Below, piece by piece: positions 8,279 to 16,254 of a DNA stretch of 22,374 bases. Position numbers and translations under genes: made by a program. Under the pieces are notes generated by a model. The model was not told where the DNA came from. It was given only the letters and a program-made list of their open reading frames with translations, and searched no databases. The DNA is from Paramuribaculum sp. Lineage in GTDB: Bacteria > Bacteroidota > Bacteroidia > Bacteroidales > Muribaculaceae. The DNA lies in NCBI GenBank assembly GCA_029058705.1, contig JAIDXA010000360.1:1-22374 (forward strand), written 5' to 3'. Every line of letters begins with the position of its first letter. Positions within the stretch are counted from its first letter, which is position 1.

Positions 8279-9403
8279 TTATTGCTTTTTTACTGAATCG
8301 ACTGACCAGATATCAATATCTCCCTTTTTTATTGGTGCTATGTTCTCGGGGAGATTTAATTCTTCAGAACCTCCAGTTTTTACAGTTGAAACGTATGGAA
8401 TGACACCCCCATGCATAGTTATTATGACAACAGAACCTATAGATATTCCCATACGTTGCAAATAGTCGTAACAGTATCCGGCAGTATAAGAAACTTCAAC
8501 GCCATTTATGACAATAGGCTCTATTTCTAACCGTGGGAAATAATGTCCGTCATTCCCTTGTTTCCAGGAAATATTGGTTACTATTGACTCTGCACTATAT
8601 TTAGCTTCATCAAACTGCTTGAAGGCGATTCTATCAAGATGGATTCTATCATCATATTCATCCTTACAAGAACATTCAAATATAATTCCATCACAAGCAT
8701 AGTCAAGACTATGGAAATGTTTATATAGTCTACGACAAGCCAATCCAATTTTATTGGATTGCACTATTTCATATGGTACAATATCCGCTTTATCTACATA
8801 TTGCTGTAGTTCTTCTAAATGGGATTTATTTCGGGAAATTCCTTGTATGCCATGCCACAGAACAAACATCTTATCTACAACTCTTTCATCATGAGTTTTC
8901 GAATTTAACATTGCTGACACCAAAGAACGTGCATTCGCAAACTTCTTGTCATACAATAAATTGAGTTCTTCAAAGTCTTTTTTATGCAACAGAAATTCAC
9001 CTCGGAGTTCAACATTATCAGGCAATTGTTGTTTTAGTGGTTTTATTCTTTTTAAGAAGGTTGGATGAACGACCCAGCCAGCAATTCGTCTTCCTCTGGA
9101 CACTAATCTGTATTTGCCACCATTGACTTGAAGTGAAACTGCGACACCGTCAACTTTTGCTGATATTACATATTCTGATAAGTATGGAACTCCTATCTCA
9201 TGAATTTCTGTAGCCGTAATTTTTTCTAAATTGCAAAACGCGGTACTCAGAGACAGCATTTTATGCTTATGTTCAACCCATTCACCGACTCCAATGGAAT
9301 CATCTATTTCGTTTAATCCCATTCTATCATACACATAATCGGGTACTATTTCTTCACCCAAATTATAGGCTCGTCTATATGGTGTTTCGTCCATTCGAAT
9401 CAT
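8279..9403 (-). CDS. Core NAD+-dependent DNA ligase homologue lacking zinc-finger, HhH and BRCT domains
   Basis: LigA enzymes seal nicks through a lysine-AMP intermediate made from NAD+. This 374-residue protein keeps a short Ia-like N-terminus (PDYVYDR, 21-27, with the Asp and Tyr-Asp of the NMN site), the adenylation domain (about 45-265) and an OB fold (about 270-345), then stops; LigA is about 670 residues. Motifs seen: catalytic Lys83 in KVDG, Arg103 in SRGRR, Glu136 in ELRGE, FANARS (155-160), DGIIFE (238-243) and Lys262 in AFKQF. Two departures stand out: motif IV normally ends in Lys (DGVVxK) but has Glu243, and the usual TRGDGxxGED reads SRGRRIAGW. Activity is therefore uncertain. 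Start could be ATG 9403 or 9394. It follows the UDG-like gene by 18 nt, so the two are probably co-transcribed. Visibly more A+T-rich than the flanking housekeeping genes. Confidence 0.82.
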   Translation of the reverse strand: MIRMDETPYRRAYNLGEEIVPDYVYDRMGLNEIDDSIGVGEWVEHKHKMLSLSTAFCNLEKITATEIHEIGVPYLSEYVISAKVDGVAVSLQVNGGKYRLVSRGRRIAGWVVHPTFLKRIKPLKQQLPDNVELRGEFLLHKKDFEELNLLYDKKFANARSLVSAMLNSKTHDERVVDKMFVLWHGIQGISRNKSHLEELQQYVDKADIVPYEIVQSNKIGLACRRLYKHFHSLDYACDGIIFECSCKDEYDDRIHLDRIAFKQFDEAKYSAESIVTNISWKQGNDGHYFPRLEIEPIVINGVEVSYTAGYCYDYLQRMGISIGSVVIITMHGGVIPYVSTVKTGGSEELNLPENIAPIKKGDIDIWSVDSVKKQ

Positions 9404-9421
9404 TATAGGGTAATCTACTTT

Positions 9422-10213
9422 TTAGTATGCTTTGGGCCAGCAGAGATCGGATTTTCCGTCTGCCCAGATTATGTCGCGTATATTAGTAATATATTCCCAA
9501 GAGGGCTGAGAGAGGCACTGAGTATGCAAAAGGATGCGGTTTCCTTTGGTATCGCGATTAACCCAAAGCATCGGCTCTTTTTCGTCAGCATTATAGGCTT
9601 TTTCAACCTCGTTGGTTGGGAAGCCGAGAACTTTATCGCACCATTCGAGAGGTACATATTGACCGACATCTGTACCTATCCCCAATATTACAATAGGGAA
9701 TTGCTTGAAGAATGGATGCGAGAACAATTCGCGACTTCTTTCTTCAACTGATACCGTTTTAGCCTCTTTGTTGGTAGTTGCTAAGTTTTTTGCGGCAGCA
9801 GAACTAATATCGGTGTGAAAGCAAAAGTCGTGAAAGTCAAGGGGACGCAGGGAATAAGGACGTTCATACTCCCTACCCAAAATTAGGTCAACTAATTTTT
9901 GGTACCAAACCCACGTCGTAGCGGTGCCATCGTTGTTTCCGACAGCGCGTAAGCATTTCTGATTGGGGAAAGGTCTACGTGGATTACAACGACCTTCAAT
10001 TTGTTTGTTCTCAAACAAGTTCTTCCAGTTTGAGCGATTTAGTTCCTGGTCTTGATGAAAGGCATCGCGACCTATTTCCGTGTTTAGGTCGTGAGCCGGT
10101 TCTCTACCGATTATAAGGATACGAGCATTAGGATTGCCCATACCGATGTAATTCTGCTTATTATCGGCAGAATACACAAGGTCTATAAATTCTTTCGGTG
10201 CGTTCATAAACAT
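9422..10213 (-). CDS. Uracil-DNA glycosylase-like hypothetical protein
   Basis: I do not recognise this 263-residue protein with certainty. Its N-terminal GNPNARILIIGREPA (26-40) resembles the strand-loop motif A of family 4/5-type uracil-DNA glycosylases (NPxAxxLxxGxxPG), FPIVILGIGT lies where the central strand would be, and HTQCLSQPSW (230-239) sits where the HPSPLS-type motif B falls. It has no FeS cysteine pattern, and motif A lacks the usual catalytic residues, so it may bind rather than cut DNA, or do something else. A purine-rich AAAAAGGA lies directly before ATG 10213 and 6 nt before ATG 10207, which makes 10207 (starting MNAPKEF) the better-spaced start. First gene of a two-gene unit with the ligase homologue; similarly A+T-rich. 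Confidence 0.55.
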   Translation of the reverse strand: MFMNAPKEFIDLVYSADNKQNYIGMGNPNARILIIGREPAHDLNTEIGRDAFHQDQELNRSNWKNLFENKQIEGRCNPRRPFPNQKCLRAVGNNDGTATTWVWYQKLVDLILGREYERPYSLRPLDFHDFCFHTDISSAAAKNLATTNKEAKTVSVEERSRELFSHPFFKQFPIVILGIGTDVGQYVPLEWCDKVLGFPTNEVEKAYNADEKEPMLWVNRDTKGNRILLHTQCLSQPSWEYITNIRDIIWADGKSDLCWPKAY

Positions 10214-10231
10214 TCCTTTTTAGTCATGCTG

Positions 10232-10239
10232 CAAAGTTA
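10232..10239 (-). promoter_or_regulatory. -7 box for the UDG-like/ligase-like pair
   Basis: On the minus strand TAACTTTG (10239-10232) matches TAnnTTTG and lies 18 nt before ATG 10213, implying a very short leader. No convincing -33 element is seen about 20 bp upstream. Confidence 0.55.
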
Positions 10240-10416
10240 CGACATCTATTCTCCACGAACCGGGGATTTTTGTACCAAATTTCAAGCGCACTTAAAAATA
10301 ATTTGTAAAGCCTTATATTTCAATGCCATATGAAACATCGCCTTATATGTCGGAAATGGCATCAGGCGGGATTTCGGTCTTGTAGGTAGTAGTCATTTTA
10401 GCGGACAGCAATAGAA

Positions 10417-11769
10417 TCAGATAATTCCGAGCGAATTAAGAAATATCAGCGCAATAGCCGCAGGAGCAATATAGCGCAGAATGAAGATCAGCAATTTGAC
10501 CCACGGTAAACTATTGGTCCGAATGTTTAACTGACGGTCGATTATCTTTCGGTCGATCACCCATCCGACAAATACAGATGTCACCATCCCTCCGACAGGC
10601 AGACAGACATTTGATGAAACATAGTCGAACAGTTCAAATACGGTCATTCCAAAAAACCTAATATCCGAAAGAGGGCCGAAACTGAGCGCGCAAATCGCAC
10701 CTAATACGGTCGCAATTCCGATCGTCAGAGCAGTAGCCTTTTTTCGGCATAGTTTCTTCTCCTCTTCAAAATAGGCTATGGAAATCTCGCTCATTGAAAT
10801 TGTCGAAGTAATCGAAGCCATAAAAAGCAGAAAGAAAAACAAAGCAGCCCATATTGCTCCCCCCGGCAGATTCATAAAAATCGCCGGAAGAGTCTCAAAT
10901 ACCAACGTCGGCCCTGATTGCGGAGAGATCCCATAGGTAAAAACCGCAGGAAAGATAATGACTCCAGCGAGAATGGCAACAAATGTGTCAAGCACGGCTG
11001 TCGTTGTCGCGCAACGTCCCAACCTGACTTCATCAGGGAAATATGATGCATATGTCAGCATTCCGCCAAGCCCGATGCTCAATGAAAAAAACGCCTGTCC
11101 CATAGCACTGAGCAGACTATGTGAATCTATTTTAGAGAAATCCGGCGAAAACAGGAACCCGACACCCTCGGAAGCACCCGGAAGGAATAGAGAATTCACA
11201 CAAAAAGCGATCAGCAACAGCGTCATTGCAGGCATCAGACAGTTTGACAGCCGTTCGATGCCTTTTTGAACACCTCGGCTGACAACCAGATAGTTCAGTA
11301 ATAGAAAAACAACCGTCCACACAAGCGGACGCCAGTTACCGGATATGAATTCTGAGAAGAAATCATGTAGTTCCGACATGTCCGAAGGCATACGGCCAGT
11401 AACCGCAGCGATAAAAAACTCGAGAGTCCATCCTGCGACCACACTATAGAAACTAAGAATCAGAATTGACGCCAGCACTCCTATATACCCGTTAAGAAAC
11501 CATTTCTTTCCCGGAGCGAGTTTTTCAAATGCCTTGATTTCATTGCTGCGTGTCGAACGTCCGACTATAAACTCCGCACATATCAATGGAACGCCAAGCA
11601 GAAAAATAAAAAAGATATAGCAGAGCATGAAAGCTCCCCCTCCGTTCGATCCGGCTTCATAGGGGAAGCGCCAGATATTACCAAGACCGACCGCCGAACC
11701 GACCGCCGTTGCGATCACTCCGATTTTAGTCGAGAACTGTGCGCGCTTATTGTTAGTGTCAGACAACAT
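10417..11769 (-). CDS. Sodium-dependent transporter, neurotransmitter:sodium symporter (NSS/SNF) family
   Basis: LeuT-fold inner-membrane carriers of this family couple Na+ entry to uptake of amino acids or related amines. The 450 residues include the TM1 signature VGLGNIWRFP (27-36; Asn31 corresponds to the Na1 ligand Asn27 of LeuT), then SNGGGAF, a conserved GVPL and AEF, and a TM8-like SITSTISMSEISIAY with the Thr/Ser pair of the Na2 site. About 11-12 hydrophobic segments are visible, ending at a hydrophobic C-terminus as in short bacterial NSS proteins. It is the downstream gene of a three-gene minus-strand group and a clear paralogue of the transporter at 12123-13481. The substrate cannot be inferred. 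Confidence 0.93.
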   Translation of the reverse strand: MLSDTNNKRAQFSTKIGVIATAVGSAVGLGNIWRFPYEAGSNGGGAFMLCYIFFIFLLGVPLICAEFIVGRSTRSNEIKAFEKLAPGKKWFLNGYIGVLASILILSFYSVVAGWTLEFFIAAVTGRMPSDMSELHDFFSEFISGNWRPLVWTVVFLLLNYLVVSRGVQKGIERLSNCLMPAMTLLLIAFCVNSLFLPGASEGVGFLFSPDFSKIDSHSLLSAMGQAFFSLSIGLGGMLTYASYFPDEVRLGRCATTTAVLDTFVAILAGVIIFPAVFTYGISPQSGPTLVFETLPAIFMNLPGGAIWAALFFFLLFMASITSTISMSEISIAYFEEEKKLCRKKATALTIGIATVLGAICALSFGPLSDIRFFGMTVFELFDYVSSNVCLPVGGMVTSVFVGWVIDRKIIDRQLNIRTNSLPWVKLLIFILRYIAPAAIALIFLNSLGII

Positions 11770-11800
11770 TGGAAGTTTCGTGTTTAATTTGTGCCATACA

Positions 11801-12094
11801 TCAATTTACCGTCTCATCAAGAGGATTCCGCGATGGTGATTCACCTTCATCATCGCGAAATTTGGCGGATTGTTTTTTTGATGATTTGCGTTTAACCTCA
11901 GACTTGGAACCCGAGGATCCGTCGGATATTGACTTGCTTGAGTTATGATGAGGCAACTCACTCTCGACCTCTGCTGCTTCTGGAATTTTTGAGTCAGCGC
12001 CACGGTTTATAGCAATGAAACATACACTTATTGCAAGAAGGATGACAACCACAATTGTCCCCCTGCGTTCGCTGGCAGAAAATCTGTTTGACAT
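11801..12094 (-). CDS. Small single-pass membrane protein, unknown function
   Basis: A 97-residue protein that I do not recognise. It has a short positively charged start (SNRFSASERRG), one membrane segment at about residues 13-30 (TIVVVILLAISVCFIAI), then a polar tail rich in Ser, Lys, Glu and Asp without further hydrophobic stretches. The SERRG-plus-hydrophobic start resembles the N-terminus of Bacteroidota membrane proteins such as helix-hairpin-helix proteins, but the HhH part is absent, so it may be a truncated relative. It lies between two transporter genes with gaps of 28 and 31 nt, so co-transcription is likely; an accessory role is inference. Confidence 0.6.
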   Translation of the reverse strand: MSNRFSASERRGTIVVVILLAISVCFIAINRGADSKIPEAAEVESELPHHNSSKSISDGSSGSKSEVKRKSSKKQSAKFRDDEGESPSRNPLDETVN

Positions 12095-12122
12095 AAAAAC
12101 TACAGTATTAAATCAGATAAAA

Positions 12123-13481
12123 TCAAAAGAAATAAGAAACAAGCACTATGGCTATCAGCACAGGCGCGACAAACCGGATGATGAAAAGGATCGGTTTATA
12201 TAACCTTGTCCTGAAAGTACCGTTGTTGGTAAGCTGTTGGGAAAGCAGATCGCCAGGCGCAAACCAACCCATGTAGACACACATGAATATCGAAACAACG
12301 GGAAGCATTATGTTGGTCGCAAGATTATCCAGGAAATCAAAAATATTGAATCCGGCTATCCTTATCTCGCTCCATTGCCCAAGCGAAAGGCTGCATACCG
12401 TACTGAAAAACAGCAATGGTAGAATGACAATCAGGCATGCCTTCCAGCGTGCCATACCAAAACGGTCTCTGACAAACGCCACCGAGACCTCCGCAATCGA
12501 TATTGTCGAAGTAAGTGCGGCTACAGTCAACAAGAGAAAAAACAGGATAGACCAGAATCTGGTCAGCGCCATCTGCGAGAAAACTTCAGGAAGAGTTATA
12601 AAGACCAGCGTCGCACCGCGCAGCCCTTCGCCGGAAAGTCCAAAGGATGTGACTGCGGGAAATATGATCAGCCCCATCATGAGGGCAACAATCATATCAA
12701 GCGAAGCTACAGTGACTGCAGTACGGACCAATCGCGTATTGCTCGGGAAATAACTGGAATATGTTATCAGAATACCCATTCCAAGACTCAGCGAGAAAAA
12801 TGCCTGGCCAAGAGCGTTCAGAAAAACTGAAGGTGTTATCTGTGAAAAATCAGGCTCAAGGAAAAAAGCCAGCCCTTCGGCTGCTTTCGGCAATGAAAGA
12901 CTTTCAAATATGAAGATTATAAGGATTCCGAAAAGTATCGGCATCATTATATTCGAAATTCGCTCAATGCCGCTGCGCACTCCAGCAATAAGCACTACGA
13001 GATTTATGAAAATCATGGCATATGTATTCAACAGCGGAGAAACCGGGCCTTTTATGTATTCATCCATCTTATCGTAGAAATTCACTGTGCCCCCTTCAAC
13101 AGCAGACTCATACAGGCTCCCGGAAACAGACTGCCACAGATACTCGAATGACCATCCGGCAACAACCATGTAGAAGCACAGAATCAGATAACTTGCCAAA
13201 ATCGCAAGGCCTCCTATTGCCCACCAGCCTTTGGCCGCTCCAAGATTCTTGAAGGCTCCTACGGAATCGCTATGGCCGGCACGCCCTAACGCAAACTCAC
13301 TAACCATCACAGGAATCCCGAGAATAAGAACGCATACAAGATAGACAATCAGGAATGCAGCCCCTCCGTTTGACTGCACTTCTGCCGGAAACCGCCAGAT
13401 ATTACCAAGACCGACAGCCGAACCGACCGTGGCCGCAATCAGCCCTATTTTTGATGCGAATTGTGCTTTCTTTGCCACCAT
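12123..13481 (-). CDS. Sodium-dependent transporter, neurotransmitter:sodium symporter (NSS/SNF) family
   Basis: The second NSS carrier, 452 residues, likely Na+-coupled uptake of an amino acid across the inner membrane. TM1 shows VGLGNIWRFP (23-32, Asn27 at the LeuT Na1 position), followed by QSNGGAAF, GIPVMVSEFALGR, and a TM8-like ALTSTISIAEVSVAF with the Na2 Thr/Ser pair. Compared with the neighbouring paralogue, the loop after TM3 is longer (about residues 125-145, ESAVEGGTVNFYDKMDEY), in a region that shapes extracellular access, so the two may differ in substrate. It is the first gene of the group; no good -7 box was found in the region upstream of 13481. Confidence 0.93.
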   Translation of the reverse strand: MVAKKAQFASKIGLIAATVGSAVGLGNIWRFPAEVQSNGGAAFLIVYLVCVLILGIPVMVSEFALGRAGHSDSVGAFKNLGAAKGWWAIGGLAILASYLILCFYMVVAGWSFEYLWQSVSGSLYESAVEGGTVNFYDKMDEYIKGPVSPLLNTYAMIFINLVVLIAGVRSGIERISNIMMPILFGILIIFIFESLSLPKAAEGLAFFLEPDFSQITPSVFLNALGQAFFSLSLGMGILITYSSYFPSNTRLVRTAVTVASLDMIVALMMGLIIFPAVTSFGLSGEGLRGATLVFITLPEVFSQMALTRFWSILFFLLLTVAALTSTISIAEVSVAFVRDRFGMARWKACLIVILPLLFFSTVCSLSLGQWSEIRIAGFNIFDFLDNLATNIMLPVVSIFMCVYMGWFAPGDLLSQQLTNNGTFRTRLYKPILFIIRFVAPVLIAIVLVSYFF

Positions 13482-13745
13482 TATAATATTTATTGCGTAT
13501 CAATGATTGCTACCTTGTCATTTTCAGATAAAAAGCCATCAGCGTAACTCCAACTCGTTCCAAAAAAACTACAGATTGAATGGAAATCAAGACCTCCGGG
13601 TATTAATTTGCCGTAAAATTACTCAATATTCTTTCAATTTTAAAATTTTTCATCTAAATTCCTTACATTATTCAACGCTAAGCATCGGGAAATATCTGCA
13701 CGACACCTTAAGACGTCATTTTTTTCAACGTCAAGTCGCAGGCAA
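13482..13745. other. Divergent intergenic region
   Basis: A+T-rich spacer between the divergent transporter group and the VanZ-GNAT gene. No gene, hairpin or exact minus-strand TAnnTTTG box was found; the promoter for the plus-strand gene begins at its right edge. Confidence 0.5.
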
Positions 13746-13776
13746 TTGTTCATCTCGGATTTGTTTGCTATTTTTG
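13746..13776 (+). promoter_or_regulatory. Bacteroidota promoter for the VanZ-GNAT gene
   Basis: TTG (13746-13748), a 20-bp spacer and TATTTTTG (13769-13776) match the -33/-7 consensus. The predicted start near 13783 gives a leader of about 35 nt to ATG 13818. Confidence 0.72.
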
Positions 13777-13817
13777 CAAATCTGCGTACTTGCGTATCCA
13801 ATAATATCTCAAAACGT

Positions 13818-14762
13818 ATGAACAAATATCGAAACCTGCTTCTCGCGCTCAACTCTCTCCCGGTTGGAATGGCATCTTCAGTAATCCTCTGTCTTATATG
13901 CATCATGACGCTGATGCCGCCATCCGGAGTTCCGTCTGTATCCATACCCAATATCGACAAAGTCGCACACGCCATGTTTTTCGGAGTCCTCGCAACCTCC
14001 TTCATATTCGACACATCCCGATATCTCAAGAATAATGGACCGGCGGTCTATCTTTTCTGCGCAATAGCATCGGCTCTTATTGGAGCTGCAATCGAAATCG
14101 CACAGGATGCCATGGGGTTAGGACGCAGTGGCGACTGGATGGATCTTCTTGCTGACATAATAGGAGCATTCATACTTCCCCTGCCATTTCTGAGAATCAT
14201 CACTTTTCTGGCAACCGACTATTCCCTGAAACTTTCCGAGGTCAAAAAATCATCACGCATTCCAGCTGTTATACACAAAATATACTCGGAATCATTCCCA
14301 CCAGACGAACAGCGCCCTTGGGATTCGATTAAGAAACTCATAGATTCAGACAAAAGATTCCACTTTGAGATAATCCGCATCGGCGACAATGACTGCGGCC
14401 TGCTGACATGGTGGAAACTCAACGGTTTTTCATATATCGAACATTTTGCCATCAACCCGGCGATACGATCACAGGGCATCGGTTCGCTCACCATCCGTCG
14501 ATTAATCTCACACAACAGAAAAAAGAACATCGTTCTTGAAGCTGAGCCGGAATCAATGGGCGAAATGGCATCCCGACGAATAAGATTCTATAAACGTCTG
14601 GGATTCATAGCCCATCACGAATTCCGCTATATCCAGCCACCCTATACCCCAGAATCCGACCCGGTCGAACTGACTTTGATGACGAGCGAACCTTCACCGG
14701 ATCTCAATCACATCATGTCCACACTCCACCATGAAGTCTATGGAATAGCTGCGAAGTCATAA
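13818..14762 (+). CDS. VanZ-like membrane domain fused to a GNAT acetyltransferase
   Basis: A 314-residue protein with two domains in one unbroken frame. The N-terminal part (about 1-135) is VanZ-like: hydrophobic segments near 14-33, 50-65, 76-96 and 110-132, with the family marks IDKVAHAMFFG (D47, K48, H51) and GAAIEIAQ then R103/D106/D109. The C-terminal part (about 140-314) is a GNAT acetyltransferase: HFAINPAIRSQGIGS carries the RxxGxG acetyl-CoA loop (R217-G222), followed by NIVLEAEP and RFYKRLGFIAHHEF. VanZ domains are small membrane proteins of unclear biochemical role; GNAT enzymes transfer acetyl groups to amines. The ATG at 13818 was chosen over a TTG at 13746 because the promoter lies in that extension. 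It converges on fabD across a shared hairpin. Confidence 0.85.
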   Translation: MNKYRNLLLALNSLPVGMASSVILCLICIMTLMPPSGVPSVSIPNIDKVAHAMFFGVLATSFIFDTSRYLKNNGPAVYLFCAIASALIGAAIEIAQDAMGLGRSGDWMDLLADIIGAFILPLPFLRIITFLATDYSLKLSEVKKSSRIPAVIHKIYSESFPPDEQRPWDSIKKLIDSDKRFHFEIIRIGDNDCGLLTWWKLNGFSYIEHFAINPAIRSQGIGSLTIRRLISHNRKKNIVLEAEPESMGEMASRRIRFYKRLGFIAHHEFRYIQPPYTPESDPVELTLMTSEPSPDLNHIMSTLHHEVYGIAAKS

Positions 14763-14782
14763 AAACGGTCGCTAAATAAAGA

Positions 14783-14819
14783 TTGACGCCGTGTCCATGT
14801 AAAACGGACACGACGTCAA
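14783..14819. terminator. Bidirectional terminator between convergent VanZ-GNAT and fabD
   Basis: Arms 14783-14788/14814-14819 (TTGACG/CGTCAA) and 14790-14796/14806-14812 (CGTGTCC/GGACACG) form one stem with a single C/A mismatch and a 9-nt loop. AAAATTTT lies just after it on the plus side. Confidence 0.75.
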
Positions 14820-14842
14820 CAAAATTTTCACAAAAGAGCCGT

Positions 14843-15721
14843 TTACTGACGTCCGGATGTTGCAACCGAACGATCGATCTTAAGAACAAGCCCCTGAAGC
14901 ACTTTACCCGGGCCAAGTTCAACGAACTCAGTCGCGCCGTCCGCGATCATATTTTTCACAGTCTGAGTCCAACGCACTGGAGCCGTCAACTGAGCCACAA
15001 GATTTGCTTTGATTTCAGCAGGATCGGTGTGAGGCTTGGCGTCTACATTCTGATAAACCGGACATACAGGAGCCGAAACAACTGTCTTTTCGATAGCGGC
15101 AGCCAACTCAGCGCGCGCAGGCTCCATGCAAGGTGAATGGAACGCACCGCCTACCTTGAGTTTAAGCGCACGCTTTGCTCCTGCCGCCAGAAGTTTTTCG
15201 CAAGCAGCATCAACCGCCTCGATTTCGCCGGAAATAACGATCTGGCCAGGGCAGTTATAGTTAGCACAAACAACGACACCTTCAACCTCATTACAGATCG
15301 ATTCAACAGTCTCATCCGGAAGAGCCAGAACAGCAGCCATTGTCGACGGCTTCAGCTCACAAGCTTTCTGCATTGCCTGTGCGCGCGCGGAAACCAGACG
15401 CAGACCATCCTCAAAAGTCAAAGCACCGGCGGCCACAAGTGCCGAGAACTCTCCGAGAGAGTGACCGGCAACCATATCGGGGTTGAAGTCTTCTCCCATT
15501 GTCTTGGCAAGAACAACCGAGTGAAGGAATATAGCCGGCTGAGTTACCTTTGTCTGCTTAAGTTCTTCATCGGTTCCGTTAAACATGATTTCCGTGATGT
15601 TGAATCCAAGTATTTCATTGGCTTTATCAAACATCGCGCGAGCCTCGGAATTATTTTCGTAAAGGTCTTTGCCCATTCCGATAAACTGGGCGCCCTGACC
15701 GGGGAATACGAATGCTTTCAT
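14843..15721 (-). CDS. fabD: Malonyl-CoA:ACP transacylase
   Basis: FabD loads malonate from CoA onto acyl carrier protein, supplying the extender unit for fatty-acid synthesis in the cytosol. The 292 residues start MKAFVFPGQGAQFIGMG. The nucleophile is Ser88 in GHSLGE, Arg113 binds the malonyl carboxylate (SARAQAM), and the catalytic His195 is in GGAFHSPCM; CANYNCPGQIVISG and ELGPGKVL are also typical. The frame is open further upstream to 15835, but ATG 15721 gives the normal family N-terminus and the upstream residues are unlike FabD. It stands alone here, divergent from tatA, with a leader of about 160 nt if the -7 box at 15889-15896 is used. No fab neighbours are in the window. Confidence 0.96.
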   Translation of the reverse strand: MKAFVFPGQGAQFIGMGKDLYENNSEARAMFDKANEILGFNITEIMFNGTDEELKQTKVTQPAIFLHSVVLAKTMGEDFNPDMVAGHSLGEFSALVAAGALTFEDGLRLVSARAQAMQKACELKPSTMAAVLALPDETVESICNEVEGVVVCANYNCPGQIVISGEIEAVDAACEKLLAAGAKRALKLKVGGAFHSPCMEPARAELAAAIEKTVVSAPVCPVYQNVDAKPHTDPAEIKANLVAQLTAPVRWTQTVKNMIADGATEFVELGPGKVLQGLVLKIDRSVATSGRQ

Positions 15722-15888
15722 TAAATTTATAATTTTCGTGATTGGTTGATTACTCAAATACAGCTGCGCCAATAAAGACTGGCTGAAAACCTCAAGCATA
15801 CGCCTGACAGTTGCTGACGGGACATAAAGAGCCATCGAACAACAGTGACATCACCTGCGGGCCAAGCCACTTCCGCATTATTCAAGTG

Positions 15889-15896
15889 CAAAGTTA
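15889..15896 (-). promoter_or_regulatory. -7 box for fabD, overlapping the divergent tatA promoter
   Basis: On the minus strand TAACTTTG (15896-15889) matches TAnnTTTG. The predicted start is about 160 nt before the fabD ATG. No strong -33 element is seen; that position coincides with the tatA -7 box. Confidence 0.5.
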
Positions 15897-15909
15897 CAAA
15901 TTTTTTCAC

Positions 15910-15917
15910 TATCTTTG
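15910..15917 (+). promoter_or_regulatory. -7 box for tatA-tatC
   Basis: TATCTTTG (15910-15917) matches TAnnTTTG and is about 88 nt before the tatA ATG. No TTG is found 19-21 bp upstream; the fabD -7 box occupies that stretch. Confidence 0.5.
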
Positions 15918-16005
15918 CACATCTATCAATCTGCGATCGGAATAAAGTAACGTACGGATTCGTTAGCACTATAATTTTTATCGTTTTTCAATCAAAATTT
16001 TTCTC

Positions 16006-16236
16006 ATGAACCTCATGTCTCTCATTCCTCTTTTCTTAGGAAACCTCCGCGGCAGTGAAATCATAATCATCGCGTTGATCATTCTCCTGCTTTTCGGTGG
16101 CAAAAAAATCCCTGAACTGATGCGCGGACTCGGCAAAGGTGTCAAAAGCTTCCGTCAGGGAATGAACGATATCCAAAACGAAATCAAGCATGACAGTGAA
16201 TCGGACAGGAATGACGACTCAACGAAAAACGACTAA
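16006..16236 (+). CDS. tatA: Twin-arginine translocase subunit TatA/E family
   Basis: TatA oligomers form the pore that lets folded, twin-arginine-signal proteins cross the inner membrane. The 76 residues begin with one membrane helix (about 17-31, SEIIIIALIILLLFGG), then the hinge FGGKKIPELMRGLGKG and an amphipathic helix (KSFRQGMNDIQNEI), and end in a charged tail. The start could be ATG 16006 or 16015 (M4). tatC follows after 18 nt. No separate TatB is visible, in line with the minimal TatA-TatC systems of Bacteroidota. Confidence 0.94.
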   Translation: MNLMSLIPLFLGNLRGSEIIIIALIILLLFGGKKIPELMRGLGKGVKSFRQGMNDIQNEIKHDSESDRNDDSTKND

Positions 16237-16254
16237 TTCTCTCTGAAAACACTA

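Noticed and set aside
10343..10396. 17-codon minus-strand frame (MTTTYKTEIPPDAISDI) and a 7-bp inverted repeat nearby
   Set aside because: Too short, without promoter or family match; possibly the downstream tail of the transporter transcript.
12283..12753. 156-codon plus-strand frame inside the NSS transporter
   Set aside because: Antisense shadow of a well-supported membrane transporter.
13746..13817. TTG start extending the VanZ-GNAT protein by 24 residues
   Set aside because: The extension overlaps the -33/-7 promoter, and the ATG at 13818 gives a normal VanZ start.
15722..15835. Upstream ATG extending FabD by 38 residues
   Set aside because: FabD proteins begin with the KAFVFPGQG strand; the extension has no FabD-like sequence.
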